A stretch of 64,000 nucleotides of DNA, from assembly GCF_965228705.1 (NCBI RefSeq), contig NZ_OZ245832.1, positions 1,798,001 to 1,862,000 on the forward strand. Reading direction: 5' to 3'. A program made the position numbers and the translations under genes. Shown here in pieces: positions 51,514 through 59,920 of this stretch (within the stretch, counting starts at the first letter, position 1; every line of letters begins with the position of its first letter). Source of the stretch: Croceimicrobium sp965228705 (GTDB taxonomy: Bacteria > Bacteroidota > Bacteroidia > Flavobacteriales > Schleiferiaceae). The notes beneath the pieces are model-generated. The model ran no database searches. It had not been told where the DNA came from and saw only the letters and a list, made by a program, of their open reading frames with translations.

Positions 51514-52730
51514 AATACATTTTAGCTCTTACCTTTATTTCAATTCTCTGCTGTTGTAAAAAAGATGGCCCAAATCCAAGGCCCAAAAAAGTGGAATCTT
51601 TAGATATCATCTGGAAAACGTCCATAGTCCCAGATCCCGAAATTAATTCCACAATTGCAATGCCTCCAATTATAAATGATGACCAAATCATTTTTAATAC
51701 GCGCAGCGAACTCCAAGGTTCTATTGCTCCTGTACTTTTCCTTGACACTGCTAACGGAAGCTTAGTAAAAACTTGGTCTGACTATATTGATGGAACGGCT
51801 TACTACAGTGATGAGATGGCAGCTCACGAAAATAATTTCTTGTGTTTAAGTACTCAAAGATCTATTGATTGCATAAATCTCGAAACTCAAAATACTCAAT
51901 GGCACAGTAAGGTGATAAATAATGGCCCTCGTATTTATACATTCAAAGGTTATGTTTATGCGAGTATCGATTACAATAATGAATCTAGCGCAGCTATTCT
52001 ACGAAGTCCCTTGAATCAAGAAAAATGGGAGACCGTATTTTCCTTTACAAAAACGGATCGTCGATTACCCTACTTCGACGCAATGGGTTTCGGCCAATTA
52101 GCAAATGGTGATGATGTCATTGTGTGGAAAAACCGCAGTTATGTGTACGGAAATGGCACTCTAGATCGAACAGACATATTCGCTTACAATTTAACAGCGG
52201 ATACCTTGCTCTGGAGGAATATGGATATGGAAATAAATTCTGGGATCATCCCTCTTAAAGTCAAAGATCAAAGAGTATTTGGTCTTGTAAAGAATCATGT
52301 TTTCTGCATGAACTTAAACTCCGGGGATATGATATGGATTCGAGATGCCAGAGAAATTGTAAAGCCAACTTTGGATTTTGGCTTTTTTGCCGGAGATCTT
52401 CATCTTACCTCAGATGCTGTTGTATTTAAAGGAGATAGTGATGAAATTATTGCAGTGAACCAATCCAATGGAGCACTTAGATACATCCGCCAAGATGTAA
52501 CTTGGGGATTTGAAGATCGATTTAGCGTTTACGATGGCAAACTTTTTTTCACCGGAGGATACCAATTTGTGGTTTTTGATCCAGAAATCGGAGAAGTACT
52601 CTATAACGAGGATTTAAGCCATCAGTTTAAAACCATTCGAAGCAGAATCGTATTCGACCCTATACGCCCTGTCATGTATTTTCACAATGGTCGCGAAGCC
52701 TTTTGCGTCAAAATACCTGATCTAGATTAA
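51510..52730 (+). CDS. PQQ-like beta-propeller lipoprotein
   Basis: 406 residues. Lipoprotein signal MKYILALTFISILCC with Cys14-16 (ILCCC). The mature part has repeats such as VLFLDTANGSLVKTWSDY, SIDCINLETQNTQWHSKV, VFCMNLNSGDMIWIRD and EIIAVNQSNGALRYIRQD, the PQQ/BamB-type propeller blades (about seven). The start shares bases with the preceding stop. BamB-like proteins are scaffolds at the outer membrane, but this is not the housekeeping bamB by context. Function likely linked to its lipase and T9SS neighbours. Confidence 0.8.
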   Translation: MKYILALTFISILCCCKKDGPNPRPKKVESLDIIWKTSIVPDPEINSTIAMPPIINDDQIIFNTRSELQGSIAPVLFLDTANGSLVKTWSDYIDGTAYYSDEMAAHENNFLCLSTQRSIDCINLETQNTQWHSKVINNGPRIYTFKGYVYASIDYNNESSAAILRSPLNQEKWETVFSFTKTDRRLPYFDAMGFGQLANGDDVIVWKNRSYVYGNGTLDRTDIFAYNLTADTLLWRNMDMEINSGIIPLKVKDQRVFGLVKNHVFCMNLNSGDMIWIRDAREIVKPTLDFGFFAGDLHLTSDAVVFKGDSDEIIAVNQSNGALRYIRQDVTWGFEDRFSVYDGKLFFTGGYQFVVFDPEIGEVLYNEDLSHQFKTIRSRIVFDPIRPVMYFHNGREAFCVKIPDLD

Positions 52731-52745
52731 CCTAAACCTGACCAA

Positions 52746-53390
52746 ATGAAAACCTTTTTCCTTTCGCTTTTCCTCTGTTCTCTTTTATTTCAAAGTGCCA
52801 AAGGGCAACTCCTGGACTCCTCGCATCATAGACTTAGCCTCAGACCACTTTCCTCCTACAGCCCCAAGTTTCCGGATGTCACTAATCAATTCACATATGG
52901 AGGGATATCCATTAGCGCATTTGCCCCCTTTAAAAATGCTAATACCGGTTTTAACATTCAATTCTCCTTAGATGTTGGGAATATTTCCATGGAGGAAGCA
53001 GGTACTATAGACTTGTTTTGGAGCACCAGTAACTATTCTATTTCTGCAACAGGCAACTTTTTCACACCTTCTGTTTACGCTGGGCTATGCAGCTTAATTC
53101 CATTAAATAAAAACTGGACTTTAAGCTGCTCTGCAAACCTTGGTGCCTCTATGGGTATAGTTTTACTCGACTCCTATGTAACAGTAAATAATGTAACAGA
53201 TTACAGTTCTAGTATCGAGGAACTGCTTAGCATAGGAAACCTATTTGAATTAGGCTTAGTCCATAGCAGTAAAGCCAAAAGTGGCTATGAAATCGGGATT
53301 AGCTTCACCTTGCCTTGGATAATCGAATCTTATTCTGAGCCTAATACTTACTATAGTTATGGACTGTATTATAGTTACCTATTTTTCTAA
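52746..53390 (+). CDS. Predicted outer-membrane protein, last gene of exported-protein operon
   Basis: 214 residues with signal peptide MKTFFLSLFLCSLLFQSAKGQ. Mature strands alternate hydrophobic and polar residues (GISISAFAPFKNANTGFNIQFSLDVGNI, SYGLYYSYLFF at the end with terminal Phe), as in small outer-membrane barrels. No family recognised. It follows the PQQ-like lipoprotein by 15 bp. A barrel plus propeller lipoprotein pair also occurs at 37737-39636. Confidence 0.65.
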   Translation: MKTFFLSLFLCSLLFQSAKGQLLDSSHHRLSLRPLSSYSPKFPDVTNQFTYGGISISAFAPFKNANTGFNIQFSLDVGNISMEEAGTIDLFWSTSNYSISATGNFFTPSVYAGLCSLIPLNKNWTLSCSANLGASMGIVLLDSYVTVNNVTDYSSSIEELLSIGNLFELGLVHSSKAKSGYEIGISFTLPWIIESYSEPNTYYSYGLYYSYLFF

Positions 53391-53558
53391 CCAAAATTCA
53401 GATTTGCTATCTCTTCAAGCTTGATAGACACCAATGTATTTCAATCTATAGGACTGGCTGATTTTAAACGAGACCAAAGCACCTTTGCATAATCAAGTGA
53501 TTATAGTTTCCCCTTATCATCCCTTGTATCAGTGTCCGTTTACACCCTTATTTTATAT

Positions 53559-53566
53559 TACCTTTG
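53559..53566 (+). promoter_or_regulatory. -7 promoter element of folE
   Basis: TACCTTTG, exact TAnnTTTG match. It lies downstream of the first in-frame GTG (53532), which supports a start further down at 53604/53610. No TTTG is seen at the right -33 distance. Confidence 0.5.
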
Positions 53567-53609
53567 CCGGCTCAATTCATTGCGCAAGCCGCATTCTAAT
53601 TCATTGACG

Positions 53610-54296
53610 GTGAACACTGATAACTCCATTAATTCCCACGACGAAGAAGGGGATTTACATATTTCAAATAGCAATATTGAAACTCCACTCAAAGCCAATG
53701 CCTTTGAGGTGGATGATGCTACTAAAATCCAGGTGATCCAAGAACATTTTGAAAAAATTATGGATACCCTGGGACTTGATCTTCAAGATGATAGTCTTAA
53801 AGGCACTCCCAAAAGGGTGGCTAAAATGTTTGTCCAAGAAATCTTTGGTGGCCTGCATCCCGATCGTAAACCAAGTGCCAGCACCTTTGAAAATAAGTAC
53901 CAATACGGTGAAATGCTGGTTGAAAAAAATATCGTGGTTTACTCCACCTGCGAACATCATTTTCTACCTATCGTTGGTCGTGCACATGTCGCCTATATCT
54001 CTAAGGGTCGAGTAATTGGACTTAGTAAAATGAACCGCATTGTTGACTATTATGCAAAGCGTCCTCAGGTTCAAGAACGAATGACCAAGCAAATTGTGGC
54101 AGCCCTTCAAGAAGCTCTGGGGACAGATGATGTTGCCTGTGTAATTGACGCTAAACACCTTTGTGTTAATTCACGTGGGATACGCGATATTGAGAGCAGC
54201 ACCGTTACTGCCGAATTTGGTGGTGCTTTTAAAGAGGAGGAGAAAAAACGCGACTTCCTCGACTACATTAATTTAGACACACATTTCGGAGCCTAA
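53610..54296 (+). CDS. folE: GTP cyclohydrolase I
   Basis: 228 residues from the GTG at 53610. A TTG at 53604 and a GTG at 53532 are alternatives, the latter ruled out if the -7 box at 53559 is used. Converts GTP to dihydroneopterin triphosphate, the first folate step. Core motifs: GLDLQDDSLKGTPKRVAKMFVQEIFGGLHP in outline, STCEHHFLPIVGRAHVAYI (zinc Cys and His), VIGLSKMNRIVDYYAKRPQVQERMTKQI and the final CLCV-equivalent KHLCVNSRGIRDIESS. The first about 30 residues are variable. Followed after 11 bp by cysS. Confidence 0.94.
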   Translation: MNTDNSINSHDEEGDLHISNSNIETPLKANAFEVDDATKIQVIQEHFEKIMDTLGLDLQDDSLKGTPKRVAKMFVQEIFGGLHPDRKPSASTFENKYQYGEMLVEKNIVVYSTCEHHFLPIVGRAHVAYISKGRVIGLSKMNRIVDYYAKRPQVQERMTKQIVAALQEALGTDDVACVIDAKHLCVNSRGIRDIESSTVTAEFGGAFKEEEKKRDFLDYINLDTHFGA

Positions 54297-54307
54297 AATT
54301 TAAGATC

Positions 54308-55795
54308 ATGGCCTTATACGAGGAAAACGACTTATACCTCTACAATTCACTAAGTCGAAAAAAGGAAAAGTTCAATGCCCTAAATGCGCCTCACCTGGGT
54401 CTCTACGTTTGTGGACCTACCGTGTATAGCGAAGTTCACTTAGGGAATTGCCGCACCTTTATTTCCTTCGATATGATATTCCGCTACCTCAGTCATTTAG
54501 GCTATAAGGTGCGCTATGTTCGAAATATCACCGATGCCGGTCACCTCGAAAATGATGCGGATGAAGGCGAAGATAAAATCAGCCGCCGTGCTCGTTTAGA
54601 GCAATTAGAACCCATGGAAATAGTTCAGAACTACACCCTGAACTTCCATAAAGTTTTAGAGCAGTTCAATAATATCCCTCCATCCATTGAACCCACCGCT
54701 ACCGGTCATATCGTTGAACAAATCGATATGATTCAAAAAATCATCGATGCAGGTTTAGCCTATGAAAAAAACGGTTCCGTTTACTTCAATGTGGCTAAGT
54801 ACAATGAAAGCAATAACTACGGGGAACTAAGTGGTCGCAAGATTGAAGAATTAATCAGCGGCACCCGCGAACTCGATGCCCAAAGTGAGAAGGATAGTCC
54901 TTTGGATTTTGCCATCTGGAAGAAAGCCAGCCCCAGCCATATTATGCGCTGGAACTCCCCCTGGAGTGCAGGTTTCCCTGGATGGCATTTAGAGTGTTCC
55001 GTAATGAGCACTAAATACCTGGGCGAAGAATTCGACATCCACGGTGGTGGCATGGATTTAAAATTCCCACACCATGAATGTGAGATTGCTCAAAACCAAG
55101 CCAGTACTGGTCATAAAGGACCACGTTATTGGATGCACGGCAATATGCTTACCCTGAACGGGCAAAAAATGAGCAAGAGTACGGGCAATACCTTAAGTCC
55201 GGGAGAACTTTTTAGTGGTGAAACTGACAAATTAGATAAAGGCTTTCATCCTACTGTAGCCCGCTTCTTTATGATGCAAGCGCATTATGGATCGCAGCTT
55301 GATTTTAGCAGTGAGGCCCTGGAAGCCGCCGAAAAAGGTTATTACCGATTAATAGGAGCCTGGAATAATTTACAAAAGCTTATTCCTGGTGAAGGTGCAG
55401 ACTTCAATGTCGAAGAATGGCAAAAGTCCTGCTATGCCGCAATGAATGACGATTTTAATACCCCCATTTTAATATCGCAATTATTTGAAGCAGCTCGCTT
55501 CATTAATAGTCGTGGGGAAGAAAATAGTGGCTTGAGCACTGATGATCTGGCATTACTTAAAAACACCTTTAGCATCTTTGTTTTTGATGTGCTTGGTTTA
55601 GAAGACATCACCCATAGCAATCAAGGGTCTGGCGACAAGCTCGATGAAGTAGTGCAAATTTTATTGGACCTACGTACTCAAGCCCGTGCCGACCGTAATT
55701 TCAGCTTAAGCGACACCATTCGAGACCAATTAGCCTCAGTAGGTATAGAAGTTAAAGACGGAAAAGACGGTAGTACCTTTAGCCTTAAATCTTAA
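54308..55795 (+). CDS. cysS: Cysteinyl-tRNA synthetase
   Basis: 495 residues, class I. CGPTVYSEVHLGNCRTF carries the zinc Cys and the HIGH-type motif HLGN; KMSKS appears as GQKMSKSTGN; the other zinc ligands are in ECSVMSTKYLG and HHECEIAQ. C-terminal DALR-like domain with QARADRNFSLSDTIRDQL. Length and motifs normal. yidD follows with one base between the stop and the GTG start. Confidence 0.97.
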   Translation: MALYEENDLYLYNSLSRKKEKFNALNAPHLGLYVCGPTVYSEVHLGNCRTFISFDMIFRYLSHLGYKVRYVRNITDAGHLENDADEGEDKISRRARLEQLEPMEIVQNYTLNFHKVLEQFNNIPPSIEPTATGHIVEQIDMIQKIIDAGLAYEKNGSVYFNVAKYNESNNYGELSGRKIEELISGTRELDAQSEKDSPLDFAIWKKASPSHIMRWNSPWSAGFPGWHLECSVMSTKYLGEEFDIHGGGMDLKFPHHECEIAQNQASTGHKGPRYWMHGNMLTLNGQKMSKSTGNTLSPGELFSGETDKLDKGFHPTVARFFMMQAHYGSQLDFSSEALEAAEKGYYRLIGAWNNLQKLIPGEGADFNVEEWQKSCYAAMNDDFNTPILISQLFEAARFINSRGEENSGLSTDDLALLKNTFSIFVFDVLGLEDITHSNQGSGDKLDEVVQILLDLRTQARADRNFSLSDTIRDQLASVGIEVKDGKDGSTFSLKS

Positions 55796-55796
55796 A

Positions 55797-56066
55797 GTGA
55801 TCGATTTTATCAAAAAGATAATCAGCTTGCCATTTATCCTTTTGGTACGAATCTATCAATACCTAATTTCGCCGCTTACTCCCGGCTCCTGCCGCCATAC
55901 CCCCACTTGTTCCGAATATGCCGTTCAAGCCATTCGAATTTGGGGACCTATTAAAGGAAGTTGGTTGGGAATAAAAAGAATAGCAAAATGTCACCCTTGG
56001 GGCACTTCGGGCTACGACCCGGTTCCCGAAAAAGAGAAAAAGAATGAAAGTAAAAATTTGGACTAG
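55797..56066 (+). CDS. yidD: Membrane protein insertion efficiency factor YidD
   Basis: 89 residues with a GTG start (MIDFIKKIISLPFILLVRIYQYLISP). Small inner-membrane-associated protein aiding YidC-dependent insertion. The family core is SPLTPGSCRHTPTCSEYAVQAI, GSWLGIKRIAKCHPWGTSGYDPVP. Cys residues conserved. The last 23 bp overlap the following lipoprotein gene. No yidC or rpmH is nearby, the usual partner location in other phyla. Confidence 0.95.
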   Translation: MIDFIKKIISLPFILLVRIYQYLISPLTPGSCRHTPTCSEYAVQAIRIWGPIKGSWLGIKRIAKCHPWGTSGYDPVPEKEKKNESKNLD

Positions 56067-57168
56067 TGCCCTATTAAGTGGCATAATCCTTAGCGCTTGT
56101 CAAGGTCCAACTGCCAATACTGCGCATAAACACAATGACGAGAGCAGCAGTACCCAAACTAAAGACAGTACTGCAACACTTCATTATGAAGGAGAAGGTC
56201 ATTTGGCAAACATCCGCCAACTTACAGATGGTGGTGATAATGCTGAAGCCTATTTCAGCTTTGATGGTAAAATGGCCGTTTTTCAGAGCAATTTTAAAGA
56301 TTGGAATGTTGACTGTGACCAGATCTTCTATTTCAATATTGAAGGTGATGATTTAATGAGCAAGCGCCCGCCAATGATTAGTACAGGCATGGGCCGAACT
56401 ACCTGTTCCTATTTCTTACCTGGAGACAGTACTATTGTATACGCTTCTACCCATCTGGGTGCTGAGGCTTGCCCTCCGGAACCCGGTCATGAAGAAGGTT
56501 ATGTATGGCCAATTTATGCCGATTACGACATCTTCGTTGCGGATTTAAAGGGCAATATCCTAGACACCTTAACCAATTCACCTGGTTATGATGCCGAACC
56601 TACCGTGAGCCCTAAAGGCGATCGAATTGTATTTACCTCAACTCGTTCTGGAGACCTGGAACTGTGGACCATGAACTTAGATGGATCAGACCAAAAGCAA
56701 GTTACCAGCGGCTTAGGTTATGATGGCGGAGCCTTTTTCTCCCCAGACGGAACGAAGCTAGTATTCCGTGCTTCTCGTCCACAAGGCGAAGAAGCTGAAG
56801 CAGAATACAAGGGTCTTTTAAACCGTGGATTGGTAAAGCCATCCAATATGGAGCTTTATGTTTGTAATGTTGATGGCAGCGATTTACAACAAGTTACCAA
56901 ACTAGGAAATGCCAATTGGGCACCTTTCTTCCACCCTAGTGGTGAAAAAATAATATTCAGCTCCAATCATAAAACCAAGCGAGGATTTCCATTCAACCTC
57001 TTTATGATTAACGTAGATGGAAGCGGTTTAGAGCAGATTACTTTTGACGAACAATTCGATGCCTTCCCGATGTTCAGCCCGGACGGAAGCAAATTAATCT
57101 TCTCCTCTAATCGCAATAATGGGGGTACCCGAAACACCAATCTCTTTATAGCAGATTGGGTAGAGTAA
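56044..57168 (+). CDS. TolB-like PD40 beta-propeller lipoprotein
   Basis: 374 residues; lipoprotein signal MKVKIWTSALLSGIILSAC, Cys19, then a His/Ser/Thr-rich linker. PD40 blades: ISTGMGRTTCSYFLPGDSTIVYAST, PTVSPKGDRIVFTSTRSGDLELWTMNLDGSDQKQVT, FFSPDGTKLVF, PFFHPSGEKIIFSSN, PMFSPDGSKLIFSSNR. It lacks the TolB N-terminal domain, so it is a TolB-like propeller of unknown ligand, not TolB itself. It overlaps yidD by 23 bp. A terminator-like hairpin follows at 57191. Confidence 0.85.
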   Translation: MKVKIWTSALLSGIILSACQGPTANTAHKHNDESSSTQTKDSTATLHYEGEGHLANIRQLTDGGDNAEAYFSFDGKMAVFQSNFKDWNVDCDQIFYFNIEGDDLMSKRPPMISTGMGRTTCSYFLPGDSTIVYASTHLGAEACPPEPGHEEGYVWPIYADYDIFVADLKGNILDTLTNSPGYDAEPTVSPKGDRIVFTSTRSGDLELWTMNLDGSDQKQVTSGLGYDGGAFFSPDGTKLVFRASRPQGEEAEAEYKGLLNRGLVKPSNMELYVCNVDGSDLQQVTKLGNANWAPFFHPSGEKIIFSSNHKTKRGFPFNLFMINVDGSGLEQITFDEQFDAFPMFSPDGSKLIFSSNRNNGGTRNTNLFIADWVE

Positions 57169-57190
57169 AAGACTTCAAATTATTTTTCTC

Positions 57191-57230
57191 AAAGCACCTC
57201 CTTGAATTTTCATGGGGGTGTTTTTGTTTT
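57191..57230 (+). terminator. Intrinsic terminator of the folE-PD40 operon
   Basis: CACCTCC (57195-57201) pairs with GGGGGTG (57214-57220, one G-U), with an inner TGAA/TTCA pair, flanked by AAAG and a T-rich tract. The overall signal is fair. Confidence 0.7.
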
Positions 57231-57289
57231 GCAGTTAGGCAACCTTGAGGCAAGTAAAGGTCCAATTATAAAGACCTAATTACTTCGCT

Positions 57290-58018
57290 CTGAAATCAGA
57301 TTTAAGCCTTTCTATTCAAAAACCTTGTGGGGAAAATTTCAATGATTTTGAACCACGTAACAATGGTGGTTTCTGTCAAGCTTGTCAAAAAACAGTTATC
57401 GACTTTAGTTCGATGACCAATGAAGAGATTAAAACTTTCTTTGAAAACCGTTCCTCAGAAAAAGTCTGTGGTCGCTTTAAGCAAAGTCAATTAAGCCACT
57501 TTAGTCCAAAGCCAGCACCTGCAAACAATTCAATTGCTTCCAGAGCAGCGCTTATTGGCTTACCCCTATTGAGCTTACTTCCATCTTCCTCATATTCCCA
57601 GAACACAGAATCCAAGCCGAGGATGGAACAAATTGATTTAGACAGCACTAAAAAAGATCCCGTGGATAGTACTTGGATCAACGGAACCATTGTAGATAAA
57701 GAAAATGGAGAAAGTATTCCTTTAGCAAACATCTTTCTTAAGGGTGGTACCGCAGGATGCAGCAGTGATTTTGATGGTCATTTCAAATTCCCACAAGCCT
57801 TAAAGGAAGGCGACACTTTGATGTTCACCTTTATAGGCTTCAAACCCTACCAATACATTGTTAAAGCCGATCAATCTGTACAAAACATAAAAATTCAAAT
57901 GGAGATGGCCGCTAGCATAGAATGCGGATATATGGTCATGGGGGAAGTTGCTAGCAATCAAAAATTCGGTTCAAAACCCAGCTTATGGAAAAGAATCACC
58001 AGCCTATTTCGAGATTAG
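57290..58018 (+). CDS. Four-Cys motif plus CarboxypepD_reg-like membrane protein (CTG start)
   Basis: 242 residues if started at CTG 57290. The first in-frame ATG (57413) would cut off the conserved region, and no ATG, GTG or TTG exists from the upstream stop to there. The N-terminal domain has KPCGENFNDF, NNGGFCQACQKTVIDFS, and VCGRFKQSQL, with Cys13, Cys29, Cys32 and Cys60, a motif widespread in Bacteroidota CarboxypepD_reg proteins. A weak hydrophobic stretch (about 87-103, AALIGLPLLSLLPSSS) precedes a CarboxypepD_reg-like domain (GTIVDKENGESIPLANIFLKGG, GCSSDFDGHFKFP, DTLMFTFIGFKPYQ). Function unknown. The end overlaps the next gene by 34 bp. Confidence 0.7.
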   Translation: MKSDLSLSIQKPCGENFNDFEPRNNGGFCQACQKTVIDFSSMTNEEIKTFFENRSSEKVCGRFKQSQLSHFSPKPAPANNSIASRAALIGLPLLSLLPSSSYSQNTESKPRMEQIDLDSTKKDPVDSTWINGTIVDKENGESIPLANIFLKGGTAGCSSDFDGHFKFPQALKEGDTLMFTFIGFKPYQYIVKADQSVQNIKIQMEMAASIECGYMVMGEVASNQKFGSKPSLWKRITSLFRD

Positions 58019-59034
58019 ACATTGCATTATTCTTCATCATTTTCTGTCCCTTATTGCTGGGAGGCCAAATTGATGCTTACCGCTCCTTCAATTTCAAACA
58101 AGCCGATAGTATAGCCTCTCATTACTATGGGGTAGACCTAAGTAATCTACATGACTTAAGTCTGAAACTAACCGAGCCGTTGAACACAGATGTAGAACGA
58201 TTTCGAGCTATTTACCTCTGGATTTGTCAAAACATTAAAAACGATTATCGAGGAACAGAAAGAGCAAGTCATGCCAGGAGAAAGTATCATTCTGATCCCA
58301 GTTCCTATCAAAAATGGTCCAACAAATTCCGAATGGAAAGTCTTCAAGCCCTTGCGAAGGAAAGAAAGGGCAATTGCTACGGTTATAGTTTTTTACTTTC
58401 TGAAATGTCTAAAATCGCAGGCATAGAATGTATCATTATCGGCGGCTACGGCCGATTAGCCAGTACCAATACCACCTCATTAGGCCTCCCAAACCATTCC
58501 TGGAATGCCGTCCTATTAGAGGGCAAATGGTATCTATGTGACCCCACCTGGTCTAGTGGTTATATTATCCATGATGGTCAGGTCGGTTTCTATGAAGCCC
58601 AATTCAATCCGGGTTACTTCCTTTGTCCACCTGAGCACTTTATCTTAAACCACCTACCCTTAGACTCAAACCAAAGCTTTTTAAACGAATCTCCCAGCAA
58701 GGCTAAATTTCTTTCGCGGCCAATTTTTTATGGAGCAGCCTTTGAACATGGCCTATTCCCCAATTCCGACATAGGCTTCGAAAACTTCTACTATCAAGGC
58801 GATACAATCGAATGGACCTTAAACTGGACTGGAAAAGAATCACCTAGCAATCTCACACTTGAAGTAGAAAGCGCCTTTCATAACTACCAATTACTTCTAC
58901 AGACAGAATTTCATCCTGAACAAAAATACATTCGGATTAAATACGTCTTCGAGCGTAGTGGAAGTCGAATTCTCCATTTCAAATGGAAAGACGAAATCCT
59001 TTTCAGTTGCAAAGCTGAAATTTCCAAGTCCTAG
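57985..59034 (+). CDS. Transglutaminase-like (papain-fold) secreted protein
   Basis: 349 residues. N-terminal membrane anchor/signal ISRLDIALFFIIFCPLLLGGQ. The transglutaminase core has YLWICQNIKNDY, GNCYGYSFLLSEMSKIAGIECIIIGGYGR, PNHSWNAVLLEGKWYLCDPTWSSGY with catalytic Cys131, His171, Asp186. The C-terminal about 130 residues (ILNHLPLDSNQSFLNES onward) look like an Ig-type beta domain. Members act as proteases or peptide-bond cross-linkers, or are inactive peptide-binding. The first 34 bp overlap the CarboxypepD-like gene, so they are probably paired. Confidence 0.82.
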   Translation: MEKNHQPISRLDIALFFIIFCPLLLGGQIDAYRSFNFKQADSIASHYYGVDLSNLHDLSLKLTEPLNTDVERFRAIYLWICQNIKNDYRGTERASHARRKYHSDPSSYQKWSNKFRMESLQALAKERKGNCYGYSFLLSEMSKIAGIECIIIGGYGRLASTNTTSLGLPNHSWNAVLLEGKWYLCDPTWSSGYIIHDGQVGFYEAQFNPGYFLCPPEHFILNHLPLDSNQSFLNESPSKAKFLSRPIFYGAAFEHGLFPNSDIGFENFYYQGDTIEWTLNWTGKESPSNLTLEVESAFHNYQLLLQTEFHPEQKYIRIKYVFERSGSRILHFKWKDEILFSCKAEISKS

Positions 59035-59096
59035 CTAAACTTGAAAAATTACCTTTAGCCCCCTTAATTCATTGTTCAAAAACTAATAGCAACCCA

Positions 59097-59474
59097 ATGA
59101 AAAAAGTGACTGGCATTGGTGGCGTCTTCTTCAAGAGTAAAGATCCAGAAAGTTTAAAAGCCTGGTATCAAAAACATTTAGGCTTTAGCACTGATCCTTA
59201 TGGTGTGAAATTCGATTGGAAAGATGAAGGTGAAGCGGCTGAAAATGGTTATACCCTTTGGAGTCCCTTCCCCGAAACCACCGACTACTTCAAACCCTCT
59301 CAAAAGGATTTCATGATCAACTTCAGGGTTGATGACCTGGAAGCCTTAGTCGCTGAACTCAAGAAGGAAGGGGTTGAACTTATCGATGAGATCGCCACTT
59401 ACGATTACGGCAAATTCGTTCATCTGCTGGACCCTGAAGATCATAGTATTGAGCTTTGGGAACCCATTGATTAA
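59097..59474 (+). CDS. VOC (glyoxalase/bleomycin resistance) family protein
   Basis: 125 residues, one VOC module: MKKVTGIGGVFFKSKDPESLKAWYQKHLGFS, then DFMINFRVDDLEALVAELKKEGVELID, and HLLDPEDHSIELWEP. The terminal Glu in IELWEP is the usual metal ligand, and the N-terminal half has no clear His ligand (GIGGVFF), so activity is uncertain. Close relatives are annotated as glyoxalases. Near promoter match TACCTTTA at 59050-59057. Confidence 0.9.
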   Translation: MKKVTGIGGVFFKSKDPESLKAWYQKHLGFSTDPYGVKFDWKDEGEAAENGYTLWSPFPETTDYFKPSQKDFMINFRVDDLEALVAELKKEGVELIDEIATYDYGKFVHLLDPEDHSIELWEPID

Positions 59475-59521
59475 GAACTCTCTCTAATTCATCCCATATC
59501 TTTAGTGCTCAGAAATACTGT

Positions 59522-59893
59522 ATGGAACTTCTTGAGAAAAATGAATTAATTGAGGTCTGTTTGCAAAAGCGCCATGAAGGTGCAGAAAACCAGGACCTGC
59601 AAAATTTCTTAAGCTCGTATAATCTGAGTAAAGTAGAAGCTTCGGAGATTATTCGTAAATCGGATCAGCTCTATTTATCAGACATTCGGAAAAACCCACC
59701 GCAAGCTCCCAAACAAAGGATTTTCTTTCCAATGCTGGTTCTCTTTGGTTTGCTAGCCCTAATGGTGATGGTTTTCTTCGATTACTATCAAGCAGGAATC
59801 ATTGTTCTCATTCTGGTTTGGCTCTCCCTGCGGAAATTCAGGTCAAAGCCTACCAGCAGTCGAAATACTCGCTTTCAGCATTTCAAGAAATAA
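59522..59893 (+). CDS. Small membrane protein, unknown function
   Basis: 123 residues. A soluble, acidic helical N-terminus (MELLEKNELIEVCLQKRHEG) is followed by two hydrophobic segments in about 67-100 (FFPMLVLFGLLALMVMVFF and GIIVLILVWLSL) and a basic C-terminal tail (RKFRSKPTSSRNTRF). Expected in the inner membrane with both ends in the cytoplasm. Family not recognised. Near promoter match TATCTTTA at 59497-59504. Confidence 0.65.
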   Translation: MELLEKNELIEVCLQKRHEGAENQDLQNFLSSYNLSKVEASEIIRKSDQLYLSDIRKNPPQAPKQRIFFPMLVLFGLLALMVMVFFDYYQAGIIVLILVWLSLRKFRSKPTSSRNTRFQHFKK

Positions 59894-59920
59894 TAAATAA
59901 AGACAATTTTTAGTGGGCGT

